A stretch of DNA of 64,000 nt from Rheum nobile (Eukaryota > Streptophyta > Magnoliopsida > Caryophyllales > Polygonaceae). The notes beneath the pieces are model-generated. The model made no database searches and was not told where the DNA came from. It saw only the letters and a program-made list of their open reading frames with translations. Made by a program: the position numbers and the translations under genes. Below are positions 1 to 12,140 of this stretch, piece after piece (the first letter of the stretch is position 1; every line of letters begins with the position of its first letter). The stretch spans positions 930,001-994,000 of the forward strand of contig WOAB01000142.1 in the NCBI GenBank assembly GCA_027886185.1, given 5' to 3'.

Positions 1-832
1 TTATTTTAATCTCATTTAATATGTTCCCCTTAAAACCTTCATAAGTTAGTATACCCAAAAAACAAATACAACGTATCTCATCTTATCTTTTATACATACA
101 AGATTGGGTTGAAATACTTAATTAATACAAATATTTTCTTTCTAATCTTATTCTCATTTGTAATACAAATATTTTCTTTCTAATCTTATTCTCCCATGTA
201 TCAATGTTACGCATCAAGGCTATGCCTACTAAGATTACAAAAAATCAATGACTAAAATTTATGTGAATTAGCTCATATACATCTAATGCTAAGATAACAT
301 ACTACTTCCAATATTGTCTCATTTGTATCAATATTATTTAACAATTTACCAAAAATTAGAATTTTCCAACTCAATGACTAAGATTACAAAAAATGATATT
401 AAATATTCAAAATTCTAATGCGTATCAAGGCTATGCCTACTAAGTGTCATCAATTATATAATTTATTTACTATCTAAATAATATGTCAAACACACATAAA
501 ATACTTATAAGTTAATATTAACCAAAATAATAAAAATAACATTATTTATAATCTGATTACTTGAATAAATAAAATTACAAACAAATTATGGTGTATAATA
601 TTATATAATTCTTATAAAATCAAACAATTAATATCAACTTTAAACATAACATCATATATTTATCCACAACCTTACAATTTCATATTAAGCAAACTACATA
701 AATATTTATCACTGACCCGTTGGGAGCACGAGTCCGACTACTAATTATCTACTACAATTAGACATGCAAAAACGAAATACTAAATTTATAGAAATTGTAT
801 ATCCCCGTGCGAAGCACGGGGCCTATGACTAG
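1..832 (+). mobile_element. Helitron, 3' part (5' end outside window)
   Basis: The sequence ends in a classic Helitron 3' terminus. A perfect 8 bp stem (CCCCGTGC at 803-810, GCACGGGG at 814-821, loop GAA) is followed 7 bases later by CTAG at 829-832 and then a host T. The empty site is visible in the two other copies of the repeat unit (near 20455 and 38756), where the text reads GTCA directly before TTTAGTAAAA. Insertion therefore lies between A and T, as known for Helitrons. No matching left host flank or TC 5' end is seen in the window, so the element starts before base 1. The body is AT-rich, carries no recognisable Rep/helicase frame, and looks non-autonomous. Confidence 0.8.
123..194. 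repeat. Tandem duplication, 38 bp period, inside Helitron
   Basis: A segment beginning TAATACAAATATTTTC occurs at 123 and again at 161, giving almost two head-to-tail copies. A second dispersed direct repeat (CAAGGCTATGCCTACTAAG) occurs near 214 and near 426. Neither shows coding potential. Confidence 0.8.
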
Positions 833-1656
833 TTTAGTAAAAAATAGAGATTTTCAAATCTTGAAGAATTCATGAGACCTTCCCAAATTAAGCTAGGGAA
901 TCCGTAGCTTTCAAGCAGCATATCTTCTGCTTCCGATCTCCAATGGGCCTGAATTTTGGACAGGTCTAAGACAAGACCATGCACTGAATCGTCTCCAAAC
1001 ATCATCCCAATCCGCTAAGTGGTTTGTCTGTTCCGGCTTGTTTACTCCTGTGAAAGAAACACCAATATCTCCTAGCTCATTATTCCGTTGGATCCGAAAT
1101 TTTTGATATTTTGTAGTTAAGACCAGGGTCCCAAACATATCCAAAAACCAGACCAAGTGGCTGGACCAATTGAGAACTCCACCTTTCCCTAGTTCGGGTC
1201 ATCAACATTATCGGCGTTGTAGAATCCACAACTGGTTCGTTCGGCAACCCTCCTCTAAATGGTTCCAAAATTGGTGAGCTTTCCTCATAGGGCATATATT
1301 CGGTTCGGGGCCCTTGTGAATTGAGCTTGTCCATGAGGTCGTTGGTGCCGTCAAATGGAGAAACCCTAGCTTAAGGGCTCTTGGCGTCGGCGTTGCTAAA
1401 GAAAGTCGCGGCGCGCATATGGTTTGCTTCTTGATGTGAGTCAGGAACACATCACTTGCGAGGGCGTGTTGGAATATAAATGTCTCACATCTAAAGTTGA
1501 GACTTAACTATCCTAGTATATAAGTTTGATGGGCTACTCCCCCTATTGTCAATTGATTTTAGGATGAAACCCTATTGGACTTATGTACTGGGTCTATTTG
1601 CGCCTATGCACTCGTGTCTGCACGACCCCTAGTCTATGGACCTACGGACTTTCACA
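833..1656 (+). mobile_element. Short Copia-like LTR element, right part (copy A)
   Basis: This is the right end of the same short element seen complete at 37917-39561. A G-rich stretch near 1456-1466 is a likely polypurine tract. It is followed by an LTR of about 190 bp at 1467-1656 that begins TGTTGGAATATAAA and ends TTTCACA. The next bases are AAAAG, the same target-site duplication found for the copy at 7979-21305. The left LTR and half of the interior are missing because the Helitron interrupts the element. The LTR contains the short hairpin GTCTCA/TGAGAC. Confidence 0.75.
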
Positions 1657-2768
1657 AAAAGTCTTCTTTTGTCACGTTATTATTGATATTTTTTTCTTTT
1701 TCTTTTGTACTATTCATATACACTTTTTTTGCTGTTGAAATTGCTCAACATGCTGAGTTAGAGTTGGCACTTGCCACCACCAAGTTTGCTTATGCTGGTT
1801 GTAGAATTGTTGTTCCGTTGTGATATTTAGTTTCCTGACATATCAAGTTCCAACTTTCCAAGACATCTTGTTGCTTGTTGTGAAATTAATCTTGAGTGTT
1901 TGGTGTTGTTAGTTCTTTGTGGAAGACTTGTTTTTTGTGGTAATTGGAGTTGACATGTAGAATACAAAAGTTGTGTGCCTCTTTAAAAAACTTCGATGAT
2001 GTCACTTTAAAGCTATCATGGAATCACTATGTCACTAGGAAATATTATATTCCTCAATTATTTGGAGTTTGATTTTTAATTTTCAAGAAGCGTACATGTT
2101 AAGTTATGATTCAAGCTTATGGAAGATGGCAAGTCAAATGAAAGAGAGTCTAATGTTTTTCTTTTGTCCGAAAGGGAGTTTAATGTTTGCCTTATAACAA
2201 GAGAAAATTCTTTACCCCACATTGAAAGTTAAAGAAGCCCAAATGGTTATTTATATGGAGGAATTATACAACACTTTATTGAGTGATGTAGAAAGGAGAT
2301 GGGCATCCACATGCAAACCACCACCAAGCGCTTGGCCTGCCTCAACATGGCATAGGCCCGGGTTCGAGTTTGAGAAATTTCTTTCTGTAATTGTAATTAG
2401 AACTACTTTTTAGAGGATAATTTTGTGTAGGTTACATTATTTCCTTGTTCCTCCTCCATCTCGAGAAATAATTGATTCTTATAGATATTTCATTTATGTC
2501 ATTCTCCTAGATAGGTAATATATGTACATATCCTCTTTGTTTAAGAACTTTCAATGGAGATATATCATGATTTTTGTAGCTATTATAGAATGGTCGATAT
2601 TTGGATATAGTTAAACGATAAAATTATCGTAAAAGAAACGTTTCGCATATTAATCAGAAATTTATTGCACAATAAGTTAAAAAGAAAATGATGGTTCTTA
2701 TTTCTTTTATTCAATTTAGATGGCCGCTATGGATTACATATCCTTATTCACCTCTTTTTTTTTCAGGC
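1657..2768. other. Intergenic segment of repeat unit; no gene recognised
   Basis: This segment is present in all three copies with small differences; copy B lacks about 80 bases near its start. It lies downstream (3') of the minus-strand SAHH-like gene and is AT-rich. The short open frames at 1575-1823 and 2222-2413 match no family I recognise and I do not call them genes. Confidence 0.6.
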
Positions 2769-5001
2769 TCACTGGCCTAGTTTACAACTACTAGGACCGT
2801 ATGGACCTTCAATTGGAACATTTAGGTAAGTTGCTTGCTCAAGAGTGAGCCTAGTGACCTTAGATCCAAGGTGACTAAGGTGAAGCCTTGCAACATTCTG
2901 TTCCAAGTGCCTAGGAAGCACGTAAACTTGCCTCTCATAGTTAGAGGACTTCCTCTTATTCCAAAGCTCGAGCAAGACCATCAAGTGATTGGTGAAAGAG
3001 ACTGATCTTAAGAAGCTTGAGTGACCGGACGCAGATGCAAAGTTCAATTTTCTCCCTTCAGCAAGGACAAAGATACCCCTGTTAGACTCGGGAAATATGA
3101 ATCGATCAGTGATAAATGGCTTGATGGTGACCCTTTGAACACCACGATAAGTCTTGAGACCCTCAATGTCGATCTCATTCTCTAACTGGCCCACATTCAA
3201 GACAATGGCGTTGTTCTTCATCTGCTTCATGTGTTGGACCGTGATTACGTTCCTATTCATAGTGGCAGTGACAAAGATGTCAGCTTCAGACACGACATCT
3301 TCCACGGTACGAACCGGAAATCCTTCCATGAGGGCTTCAAAAGCACGAATTGGGTCAATTTCTGCAACAAATACTTGAGCACCAATCCCCTGGAGACCAA
3401 GTGCACAACCCCTGCCAACCTCTCCATAGCCAAAAACAACTGCGACTTTACCAACAAGTGCGACAGGGTCGGTGGCTCTCATGAAACCGCTGAGAAAGGA
3501 TTGGCGAGTTCCATGAATGCTCACAATCTAAACAATAAGAATGAGAATATTCAAGCACCCAAAAAATCATTATAAACAAATTAATGACTTCAAATCTTAA
3601 CTATTGATCATACATACCCTACTAGTGACAATATCATTGACACTTATGGCTGGAAATAAGAGCATTTTGTTTTGTTGCAACTGGTACAATCTTCTTAGTC
3701 CACTGCTAGTAAGCTCAGATACACCAACCAAATCTCCCCTTAGTTTTCTAAACCTCCTTGGATCCACCTTTATCGCATCCCTAATCACTTGTAGCATAAT
3801 TCTTGTCCTCTCGTCGTCAACGCTCTTGAGATCAGGCAATCTCCCAATCCTTTCATGTTCTTCTTCAATCCTTACCCCTTCATGGATGAAGAGTGTGGCA
3901 TCTCCACCATCATCAATGAGCAACTGTGGTCCGCTTTCATGACCCCAATCCAAAGCCCTCTCCACAGACCACCAGTATTCCTGAAATCCATCAATAATGC
4001 GTATTGATATCATTATCATGTAGTGATATATATAGGTCATCCCTAACATTGTATGTTTGATATATAAACTCCATAACAAGGTTTGTAAGTACGTGAAAAT
4101 GTGTAACATCACATGTTATAAATAAAAAAACTATCTGTTTCTCACTATAACATCACTACATATTTTATAAATAAACATACATTAATGATATATTATAGTT
4201 ATTAAAATAAGATGCAAACCCAAAATAAACCAGATAAGAAATCTGTTAATTATGGTTAATTAGACTAAGATAATGGCTCTATCATATAGCTCTTATAAAG
4301 ATAAAGCATGGAAAACTAAACATTTATCAAATTGGAGATTGGTCCTTAATTTCGACCAAATGGCCCTATCAAATTGAAAATCAGTTAATTTATGTAAAAA
4401 AAAGGACCATATGGCCCTCAGATTAAACATATTGAGAATGTTACCATGCCCGTAATGAATGTGCGAGTAAGTGTTATAAATTCTATATATAGAGAGAGGT
4501 GGCCATTAATTTTGAAAAAACCAAAGTATTTAGTAGGTGGTAATTAATTGACCGATGTCAATGAATAATGTCATATTCACCAATGTGTGAAATTGATTAA
4601 CTAACCTGAAGAGATTGGCCTTTCCATGCAAAGACAGAGGTAGAGTCACGTGCCACGGCAGCGGCAGCGTGGTCCTGGGTGGAGTAGGTGTCAGAGGAGC
4701 ACCAGCGCACGGTGGCACCTAGAGCGGTTAGAGTCTCTACTAGCACCGCAGTTTGGGTAGTCATGTGGAGACTGCCGGTGATCCTCGTACCCCTCAAAGG
4801 CTTTGAATAACCGAACTCCGCCCTACAGGCCACCAACCCAGGCATTTCTGACTCTGCCAGTTGGATTTGGAGGCGCCCGTAGTCGGCTTGGGAAATGTCT
4901 CGAACCTTGAACTCTCATCCCGCAATCGACCTATCCACCACCAGACTTATTCTTGGTGCGTCAACGGCCGCGAAATCAGCAGGAATAGTAAAGAAACTCA
5001 T
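2769..5001 (-). pseudogene. SAHH-like pseudogene, copy A (nonsense at codon 29)
   Basis: Relative of S-adenosyl-L-homocysteine hydrolase, the NAD-dependent cytosolic enzyme that splits S-adenosylhomocysteine. Three exons are inferred: 5001-4606, 3980-3618 and 3527-2769 (396, 363 and 759 nt), joined in phase 0 with GT..AG introns. Family blocks are clear: ITGSLHMT and STQDHAAAA in exon 1, EYWW and DDGGDATL in exon 2, GYGEVGRG (NAD-binding loop) and VPIEGPY in exon 3. Codon 29 is TGA (4915-4917) where copy C has CGA, so translation would stop after 28 residues. Exons 2 and 3 are open. Residues needed for catalysis are altered as in copy C. The gene is probably a recent pseudogene; the nonsense change is a CGA-to-TGA transition typical of methylated plant DNA. 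Confidence 0.85.
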
Positions 5002-5086
5002 TTTTATATGTGTGCTTAAGTATGCTTGTTGTAGTTGAGATGAGTGAATCTAGGGTGTGAGGAGCTAAGTGGTGAATATGGATGGG

Positions 5087-5095
5087 TATTTATAG
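5087..5095 (-). promoter_or_regulatory. TATA box of SAHH-like copy A
   Basis: CTATAAATA on the minus strand, 86 bases upstream of the ATG. It is conserved in copy C at 42987-42995 and absent from copy B, where the region is deleted. Confidence 0.6.
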
Positions 5096-6008
5096 TTTGA
5101 GGGATCGAATGAACGATGTCATTTTGGGTAGTGTGAAGATTGGAAAATCTTTGGATAAGTTTTGAATTGTAAAAAAAATGACATTGTTTTTAAAAATCCT
5201 CTTCTAGTGGTACACTACTTTGTGTTTTGTTTGTTTCATGAACTCAATGGATTGAGATGAACACTCAACTTCAACTGTTTCTTGTTTTCAATTACATGGA
5301 ATCAAAAGTTGTTGAGAAAAAAACAACAAAGAAGCTGGTAGAAATAAATTAATTATTCGGGATAAAAGGAAAGTTACAAAATTCTTAATAATGAGTCATT
5401 TTGACGATTAATAGCTAATCATGTTAAATACATAATGAGATAGTAATATGTTTGTAACTCTCATAGAGAATGATTTTAATGTATGAGGGATGTATAGCTT
5501 GATGCATGCGATTAATACAATTAAATGCCATTGAAAATAGCGTATCTAAATGCATAGGTAAAGGGAAATATTAATTTAGAGATGAGAGAGGTAATGGTAA
5601 AAAATTGAAGTTGCTAAGTACTACTCCCGCCGTTCTAGGCTAATGCACAAGAATTTTTTTTAAAAAAGTTAACCCTAAATATCCCATCTAATGATGAGTA
5701 GATTAAGAGACACTAAACAAAATTGTCCAACAAAATACATCTATACTCTATATGCATATACTAAAGGCATAGTTCTCTCGTTACCTGTCATCATGTAAAG
5801 TTTGCCACATAAACAAATTTAAATGTTCTTTTATAAATTTACCTTTAAAAAAAATCAAATTACATTTTCTTTTCCATATAGTAATATTGATATTTACCAA
5901 TATAACTTATCATATGTAAACATAATATATATCATTATTTTCTAAAATATAAGTAAAATTTAACCAACTTTAAAATACAAAGATAGGTAATATCTATAAT
6001 TTACATTA
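5096..6008. other. AT-rich upstream region, no gene seen
   Basis: Region upstream of SAHH-like copy A. Around 5171-5193 it has a degraded version of the GACGTC-centred palindrome that is perfect in copy C. Nothing else recognisable is seen up to the deletion junction near 6008. Confidence 0.5.
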
Positions 6009-6473
6009 AGGATGATAGGTCGATGGGTCGTGGGTGATTTTGAGTTTTTCAGATGATTTTGGGTTGAGTGTCTTTATTTTTTACGGATGATTTAGGATCA
6101 GGTAGCATTGGTTTTTTCTGTGATTTCGGGCTATCGAGCTTGGGTTTTTATGTGATATCAAATCAGTCAACTTTGAGTTTTCGGGTTATCTTGGATCGGG
6201 TAACTTCGGATTTTTGGGTGATTTCGGATCGGACAACTTTGGGTTTTTGGGTGATATATGATCGGGCAACTTCGGGTTTTCGGGTGAATTCGGGTCGGGT
6301 GACTTTGGGTATCGGGTTGATAATGGGCTAGTCCGATCGTGTTATTTTTTTGGGTTCGGGCTAGTCGGTTTGGGTCGGGTCAAGCTCGGGTATACATTTT
6401 TTTATTCATTCGGATATCGAACGGGTTCAGTTTCGGGCGGGTCATTCGGATCGGGTCAAGTTTGACAGCCCTA
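6009..6473. mobile_element. Non-autonomous hAT element, right fragment (copy A)
   Basis: Low-complexity DNA with many TTCGGGT/ATCGGGT words, ending TTGACAGCCCTA followed by TACCTAAC (6474-6481). That 8-base sequence is the target-site duplication of the complete copy at 35246-36407. The left half was lost in the 1.38 kb deletion. The open frame at 6068-6331 is a by-product of the repeats. Confidence 0.75.
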
Positions 6474-6654
6474 TACCTAACATTTAGAACATTTTTTAAT
6501 TTAAATAATTATATAAAATTCTTAATTTATATTTTCTTCTGTTGATATAAATTCACAGATTTACATTCAATTATCTACGCTAACATAAGCATCGTTAAAA
6601 CCAAAAGGGAAAGAAAAATAACACGCTATTTTAAGTCTTGTTTCATCTGATAAG

Positions 6655-7757
6655 AAGAGAATGTCACCTTATTGGGCGCATGTTGATAAAAGTGCAGAAC
6701 ATGGTAGTATGAATTGCAAGTACTGTTTAAAAATCAATTTGTTCAGTGTCTAAAAATGGGACAAGTGGTATGACAAATCACACAGATATTTGTCCAAGGG
6801 ATCAAATTAAATAAAAACATATATAAATTGACGTTCAGTCAAAAACTATTGTTGATGAAAATGGAAATATTCAAACTATGAGCATCCCCAAGTTGTCGCA
6901 ATTTGATAAAGAAAATGCTAGGAAAGAACTTGCTAATATGATTATTGTTGATGAGCTTCCTTTTATGATTGTAAAGCGAGAGGGATTTCAAAAATATTCT
7001 AAAGCTCTCAATGGTGAATTTGTGCTCCCATCTCGACACACTACAGCTAGGGATTACTATAAGCTTTTCATTGAGGAAAGGGTGAAATTGACTTGTTAAC
7101 TACATAATCTGTCTTCTAGAGTTTGTCTTACTACCGACACTTGGACATTTGGTATGTACTACATGAGTCTTAATACACAATTTATTGATGATGAGTGGAA
7201 GTTTCATAAACGAATTCTTAATTTTTATCCCGTAACAGGTCATTCTGGTGCGCTTATTAGTAGGATTATTGAGAAGTGCTTGAATGACTGAGAGCTTAAA
7301 AACATTTTGGCTATTACGCTAGATAACGCTAGTCCAAATGACTTGGCTATCCAGTACTTGCAGCGAAGAATTAATCATTAGGGTGGTGGTGTGTTAGAAG
7401 GTAAATATTTACAAGTAAGATGTGTTGCACATGTGTTGAATTTAGTTGTGAAGGATGGTTTGAATGTGAGCAAGATGAATTATATTTTGATATTTTGCAA
7501 TGGTGGAAGGATTAGAAAAAGAGATTCCCTATTCTAGATATGATAGCTCGAGATGTACTTGCCATATCGGTTACAAGTGTTGCTTCAGAATCTGCATCGA
7601 AACAGGAGGTCGTGTGCTGGATTCTGTCCGCACTTCATTGACACCAAGTATGGTAGAAGCTCTAATTTTCACCCAAGATTGGTTGCACACTTCGAAATTT
7701 CCAATTGCTCTAGAAGAGAGTTTATCTGAATTTGTAAAGTTGGAGGAAGAAGGTTAG
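6655..7757 (+). pseudogene. Decayed hAT transposase (copy A)
   Basis: Remains of a plant hAT (RICESLEEPER-type) transposase. A weak BED zinc-finger trace lies near 6660-6760. It is followed by a helical domain block (frame at 6878-7099) and a block containing CLTTDTW and HKRILNFYPV (about 7125-7230). Then come an LDNASPND block (7318-7345) and the C-terminal dimerisation block with VASESA, GGRVLDS and QDWL (about 7565-7700). There are in-frame stops at 7097 and near 7288 and 7378, and several frame changes. The middle of the protein, between about 7480 and 7510, is deleted. It cannot encode an active transposase. An almost identical copy lies at 36593-37695. Confidence 0.8.
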
Positions 7758-8165
7758 CATAATGTTATATCTTGCTTTTTTAATTTGATCATTTTATTTG
7801 TTAGATTATCTATTGAGTATTAAATAATGAAACATTAATTATGTGTCTTGAATTATTTAAACTTGTATGTATATAAGAATGGATCGTGGAGTAACCGACG
7901 ATCATGATTGATGAGACTATTTCATGTGTAGGAGAATTTTGGTGCTTGTTGTTTGTTGTTCTCAGTATCTAATAAAAGTGTTAGAATATAAACGTCTCAC
8001 ATCTAAAGTTGAGACTTAACTTGTCTAGTATAAGCTTCATGGCTAATCCTCCTATTGTCAATTGGTTTTAGGATGAAACCTCATTGGGATTATGTTTTGA
8101 GCCTATCCGCGCCTATGCGCTCGTGTCCGCACGATCCCCACTCTATGGGCCCACGGACTTTCACA

Positions 8166-8176
8166 TGGTATCAGAG
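8166..8176 (+). promoter_or_regulatory. Primer-binding site (initiator Met tRNA) of short LTR element
   Basis: TGGTATCAGAG immediately follows the left LTR. It is the usual complement of the 3' end of plant initiator tRNA-Met. The same site follows the LTR at 38103. Confidence 0.8.
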
Positions 8177-8196
8177 TGGGTTCGGTCCTGGGTCCC

Positions 8197-9349
8197 TGAT
8201 AACAACAATTTGTCGTGCTAATTACTGCTATGCAAGTTATCCAAACAAACCTTAAACCGTAGTCCTAAGTAAGTAAGGGTCGAGTCCACAGGGAGACAGA
8301 TTCTATCTTTATGTATAATTTCTATGTCAATCTTAAAGTAACCAGAGGGGGGTTTTGTATGTTTTAGAATCACTAAGCATGCAAAAGCAAACAAACGAAA
8401 GATGATGAATTCAGTAATTGGGGAAATAGCCCAGCCAAACAAACATCCACTATTCGTATGATAAGTTGATCATAGATAATCATTCAATATCTCATGCAAT
8501 GGAAATTCCTATTCATTTTCTAAAGTAACTACAAGCACAACCAGATACTTATAGCACTAACTAATTAAACAACCATGAAACCATCAAGATTTAGTTTAAC
8601 AACAACATTAAGGATAGGAATATAGATAGGATACAATCTAGCATAAAACAACCAGCTTTTATACTAGAATGTAAATCAGTTCTCTTCTACATAAGACTAG
8701 CACAACCAGTTACTAGTACGATGCAGTTGCTAATACGATGGAGATATGCTCAACCAGTAACAATCTAGATCTAGCAATCAATCAATAGAGACAAACCCTA
8801 GTTGCGCAGGCTAGAGATTATCAATATTAATCATAAACAATTCAAGCAAGAGAATAGATAAAATCCATGCGATAGATAAGGAACGAAAATCTCACAACTA
8901 AATCAAGATGAAAGCTTCAATTGTCTGACTAAGCAAGGGAGGCTTAGTTCTTCATAGCAAGGTACGTAGAAAGGAAAAACAATGAAAGTAGGGTTAGAGC
9001 GGAAACAAGCCTTCCCTCTACCCTTAAATACTAAAGATAAAAGATCTCTAAACATAAATAAAAATGGAAATAATAAAAATACTTAATAATAATAAAATAA
9101 GCAAATAAGGAAAAAGAGTTCGGATCCACTTCCGACGGGGGCGGCGGTCTCCGCAAGCCTGGCGGCGGTCGCCGCCAGAGCACTTCTTGAGGGTTCTTCG
9201 CTTCAGCTCCAGAAATCTCCTAAAATGCCTCCAAGTGACGTATTCAGTGTCTCCACTCCAATGCTCCAGTAAAGCTCCAATGCTTTCCTAAACACCACTA
9301 AATATATGCTAAAACTCCGTCTATACACACAACATAATTGTGTGTATCA
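8197..9349 (-). repeat. Athila LTR (3' LTR in element orientation)
   Basis: Matches 18676-19827 nearly base for base, with small differences such as CTCC against CGCC near 9150. It contains two copies of the GCGGCGGTCGCC motif at about 9141-9176. Confidence 0.95.
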
Positions 9350-9470
9350 AACTCCGCCACACTTGAATCTCTACTCGTCTCGAGTGTATATGCTAAAACT
9401 CCGTCTATACACACAACATAATTGTGTGTATCAAACTCCGCCACACTTGAATCTCTACTCGTCTCGAGTG
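9303..9470. repeat. 84 bp tandem duplication across LTR/internal junction
   Basis: Bases 9303-9386 are repeated almost exactly at 9387-9470. The unit covers the last 47 bases of the LTR plus the neighbouring polypurine-tract region, so the element carries a second copy of its own LTR edge. Confidence 0.9.
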
Positions 9471-10232
9471 GATAGAAAATTACCAACCATCATCAATAAA
9501 ATCCCTAGATCATCAACATGCACAAAAGCTCACAACAAAGAGAACTAGCACCTACATGAAAGCTCAACATCCTCCTATCCATCCATATAAAATCGACTCA
9601 TCAATCAGCACAACAAACAACAACAAACAATCTAATCCTCAGCTCCAATCAAACACGCCATCCAAGTCCAACATCATCAAAGAGAATGAAATAACATCAA
9701 ACAACAACAAACAATAAGTTGTAGTGTTTTGGGTAGGTTTTCACCTAACACTCTCTTTTCATTTTTCAAATTGGACTCACCATCTCACTTCACTCTGAAT
9801 CTATTTTTGCCATGGCCTAATGCTAGCCAGATTACCTACTTATTGCATGAACCGCCCTTTTAGGTTTTCAGTCCATCCCAGGATTTTTTTATTGCCTTTT
9901 TACTTTCTTTTTGGCTTTTTCTTACTTTTTTTTCTTTTCAGAATAACAATAGTAAATACAGAATCCACTCCCCCACACTTGTGATAAGCATTGTCCTCAA
10001 TGAAACTGGACAAAAAGAATAGGGGAAGTAAGAAAATGTACCACTACTGCGAAGGTGGTGGGCAAAAGTGCGGGCCCATGAACGCGTTTCACTGGCGCAT
10101 CTGTTCCTCCATAGCTCTAATGCTATCGTTGTGCTGCTGCATCATCGTGGACTGCTCAGCATGGTATTCTCTTTCCTCACGTCGGAAGTCAACAAACTCC
10201 GACTCCATGGACCTCTGACGAGTATCCATCTG
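9471..10232. other. Athila internal untranslated region
   Basis: Between the 3' LTR and the extra ORF. Low-complexity pyrimidine-rich stretch at 9830-9960; no coding frame recognised. Confidence 0.6.
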
Positions 10233-11308
10233 TTACAGCGCCTCCCACATCCTCATCTGTAAATCGGGATGCTCCTCAGCAGCTACCTGCATCTCAGGCA
10301 TCGCAGTATCTTCCTCCTCCTCGGATTCCTCAGGCTGCTCCACAGGTGCAGCAGAAACACCAACAGCGGAGGTGCCCGCAACATTGTTGCCTCCAGCACC
10401 AATCCTGTATCGGCTCAGATCAAAGTCTACATAACGAGGCCCATATGGCACCTCAACAAGCAGAGGAATAGGGAGCTTGTAGCAGCCCCTCAAACCATAC
10501 AGCCAATACTGACGTGGCAGACTCCCAAACAAGACACCAACCGTCCTAAGTTGATGGAAATCATAAGTATAGCCCGAAGTAAGCTGCTGAGATGGGTCGG
10601 GTAGATCAATACCCAGATGCAGACCTATCAGAGAAACCAGCCCATCGATAACGATCTTGTGCTTTTTGTCGCTCTGGAACTTCCTACAACACGCAATAAA
10701 CAAGGATCGCCAGTCCTTCACCACTGCGCACCCGGGTGTCATGCTCCAGACGGCCTCCAAATCAAGATACGGAACCTTGTTCATCTCGGACTGGCCAAGG
10801 AATGCCATCCGAATCACCTTATGTGCCAACCTTAGACACGGGTGAGACCACTTGTAGTTGTACTCGCCATGTTGTGGATCAAAAATTGTGGTTCCTGTAG
10901 AAAGACACCAGAAACGAACAAATCCCTGTGCCGCATCCCAATCCTCCTGAGAAGAGGGTGGCTTGGTTATCCCAAGCGCTGCATCGAGCTCCTTATAGGA
11001 CAAGGAATGGTTGCTGCCAGCCAACCGAAAAGTAATCCTACCCTCAGCCTCCACATTCTCAAAACTGATCAGAAATTCCTCCGTCCAAGTGGGGAAGGTC
11101 GGCGCCCCACGATGGAAGAAACTGCCCAAACCACACTGAGAAAATAATCTCTCAGTACACTCATATAGACGAAGTGCCCGCATGTCTCAGGATCAAAGAA
11201 CATAGTAGTGAGCATTTGCTTTTTCTTAATAATTTTCCTACGCGTTTCCTCAATTTCAGTCAACCTCGGGTGAGATCGGGATGTAGAGCCGTGTTTAAAC
11301 ATATTCAA
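10233..11308 (-). pseudogene. Athila-type extra ORF downstream of pol (frameshifted)
   Basis: In element orientation this lies between integrase and the 3' LTR, where Athila elements carry an additional ORF often called env-like. The main frame (11183-10233, 316 codons) has a long conserved-looking body with an FLISFENVEAEG-like start. Its tail is acidic (EESEEEED) and precedes the C-terminus. A second frame (11308-11069) holds the likely N-terminus (RRKIIKKKQM, FFDPETC), so one frameshift lies near 11185. No signal peptide or clear membrane segment is visible. Assignment rests mainly on position and overall resemblance to the Athila ORF family; function is unknown. Confidence 0.65.
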
Positions 11309-11369
11309 TGACGATATAGAGCCTAGCTACAACACCCAAATCGAAGGAAAAAGAGCAGAAATCACCGAT

Positions 11370-11990
11370 ATAGATGCGGCGGTCGCCGTAAGGAGGACGG
11401 CGGGCGCCGGGTTGAAGAAGGCGGTCGCCGTGATCAAGGCGGCGGTCGCCGCTTAGAACACGTCAAAGAATTCCAGAAAATTTGCAGCGGCCGCATCCGT
11501 GGTGGCTTGGCTTGCGGCGGCGGGCGGCGAGGAGGACAAGGGGGCGACAGGCGCTGCTAGAGAGGTTTAGGGTTTGAGGGTGTTTGTGAGGAAGGGGGAA
11601 AGGGGAAAGTGAGGTAAAAGGGTAATCTGATGTCAAACCAATGCTGGATTTTTTTTTTGTGACTTTTATTCCCTGCTTAAGTCTTTTTTATTTTTCGGGG
11701 TCACTTTTTTTTTTGTCTTTTGCTCCCCGTTTAAGGTTTTTTTGGGGTCCATTATTTTTTTTTGGGAATGAAATCATACCTGAGAATGGAGGCGATCGCC
11801 GTAATTAAACGGCGGTTGCTTCCATTTGCCGTAGCCAAAGTGTCGAAGGGGGGGGGGGGGTTGGCGGCGGTCGCCGTAATTAAACGGCGGTTGCTGCCAT
11901 ATGTCGTTGCCAAATTGGCTGGTGAGGCTTTGGCGGCGGTCGCCGTAAGGTTGGCGGCGGTCGTCGCCTCTCCTTCTTCACTTTTTTTCA
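11370..11990. repeat. Cluster of GCGGCGGTCGCC motifs in Athila untranslated region
   Basis: Copies or near-copies of GGCGGTCGCCG lie at about 11375, 11420, 11438, 11790, 11868, 11934 and 11953. Between 11779 and 11910 two larger units repeat GGCGRTCGCCGTAATTAAAC. The surrounding DNA is otherwise T-rich. Confidence 0.75.
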
Positions 11991-12140
11991 CGCTTTCTGC
12001 AGGTTAGTTCGACACAGAAAGCAAAACTAAAATAAAATCAATTGAAATTAACTAAGGGAAAGGAAATAAACTACCTAACATCGGGTTGCCTCCCGAGAAG
12101 CGCCTTAGTTAACGTCGTGGCTCGACCTCATGCTAGCTCA

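Larger units (their letters stand above)
833..8196 (+). repeat. Tandem segmental duplication, copy A
   Basis: The first of three co-directional copies of a unit of about 9 kb. Order: end of a short LTR element, SAHH-like gene (minus), non-autonomous hAT remnant, decayed hAT transposase, start of the next short LTR element. The left edge is cut by the Helitron at 832. Compared with copy B it lacks about 1.38 kb (equivalent of 34577-35957) that includes the left half of the hAT element. The junction shares TAAG with both ends, which suggests a microhomology deletion. Confidence 0.9.

Noticed and set aside
3154..3575. Plus-strand frames across SAHH-like exon 3 (also 32165-32509, 40919-41452)
   Set aside because: Shadows of the SAHH-like exon, which has clear family motifs on the minus strand.
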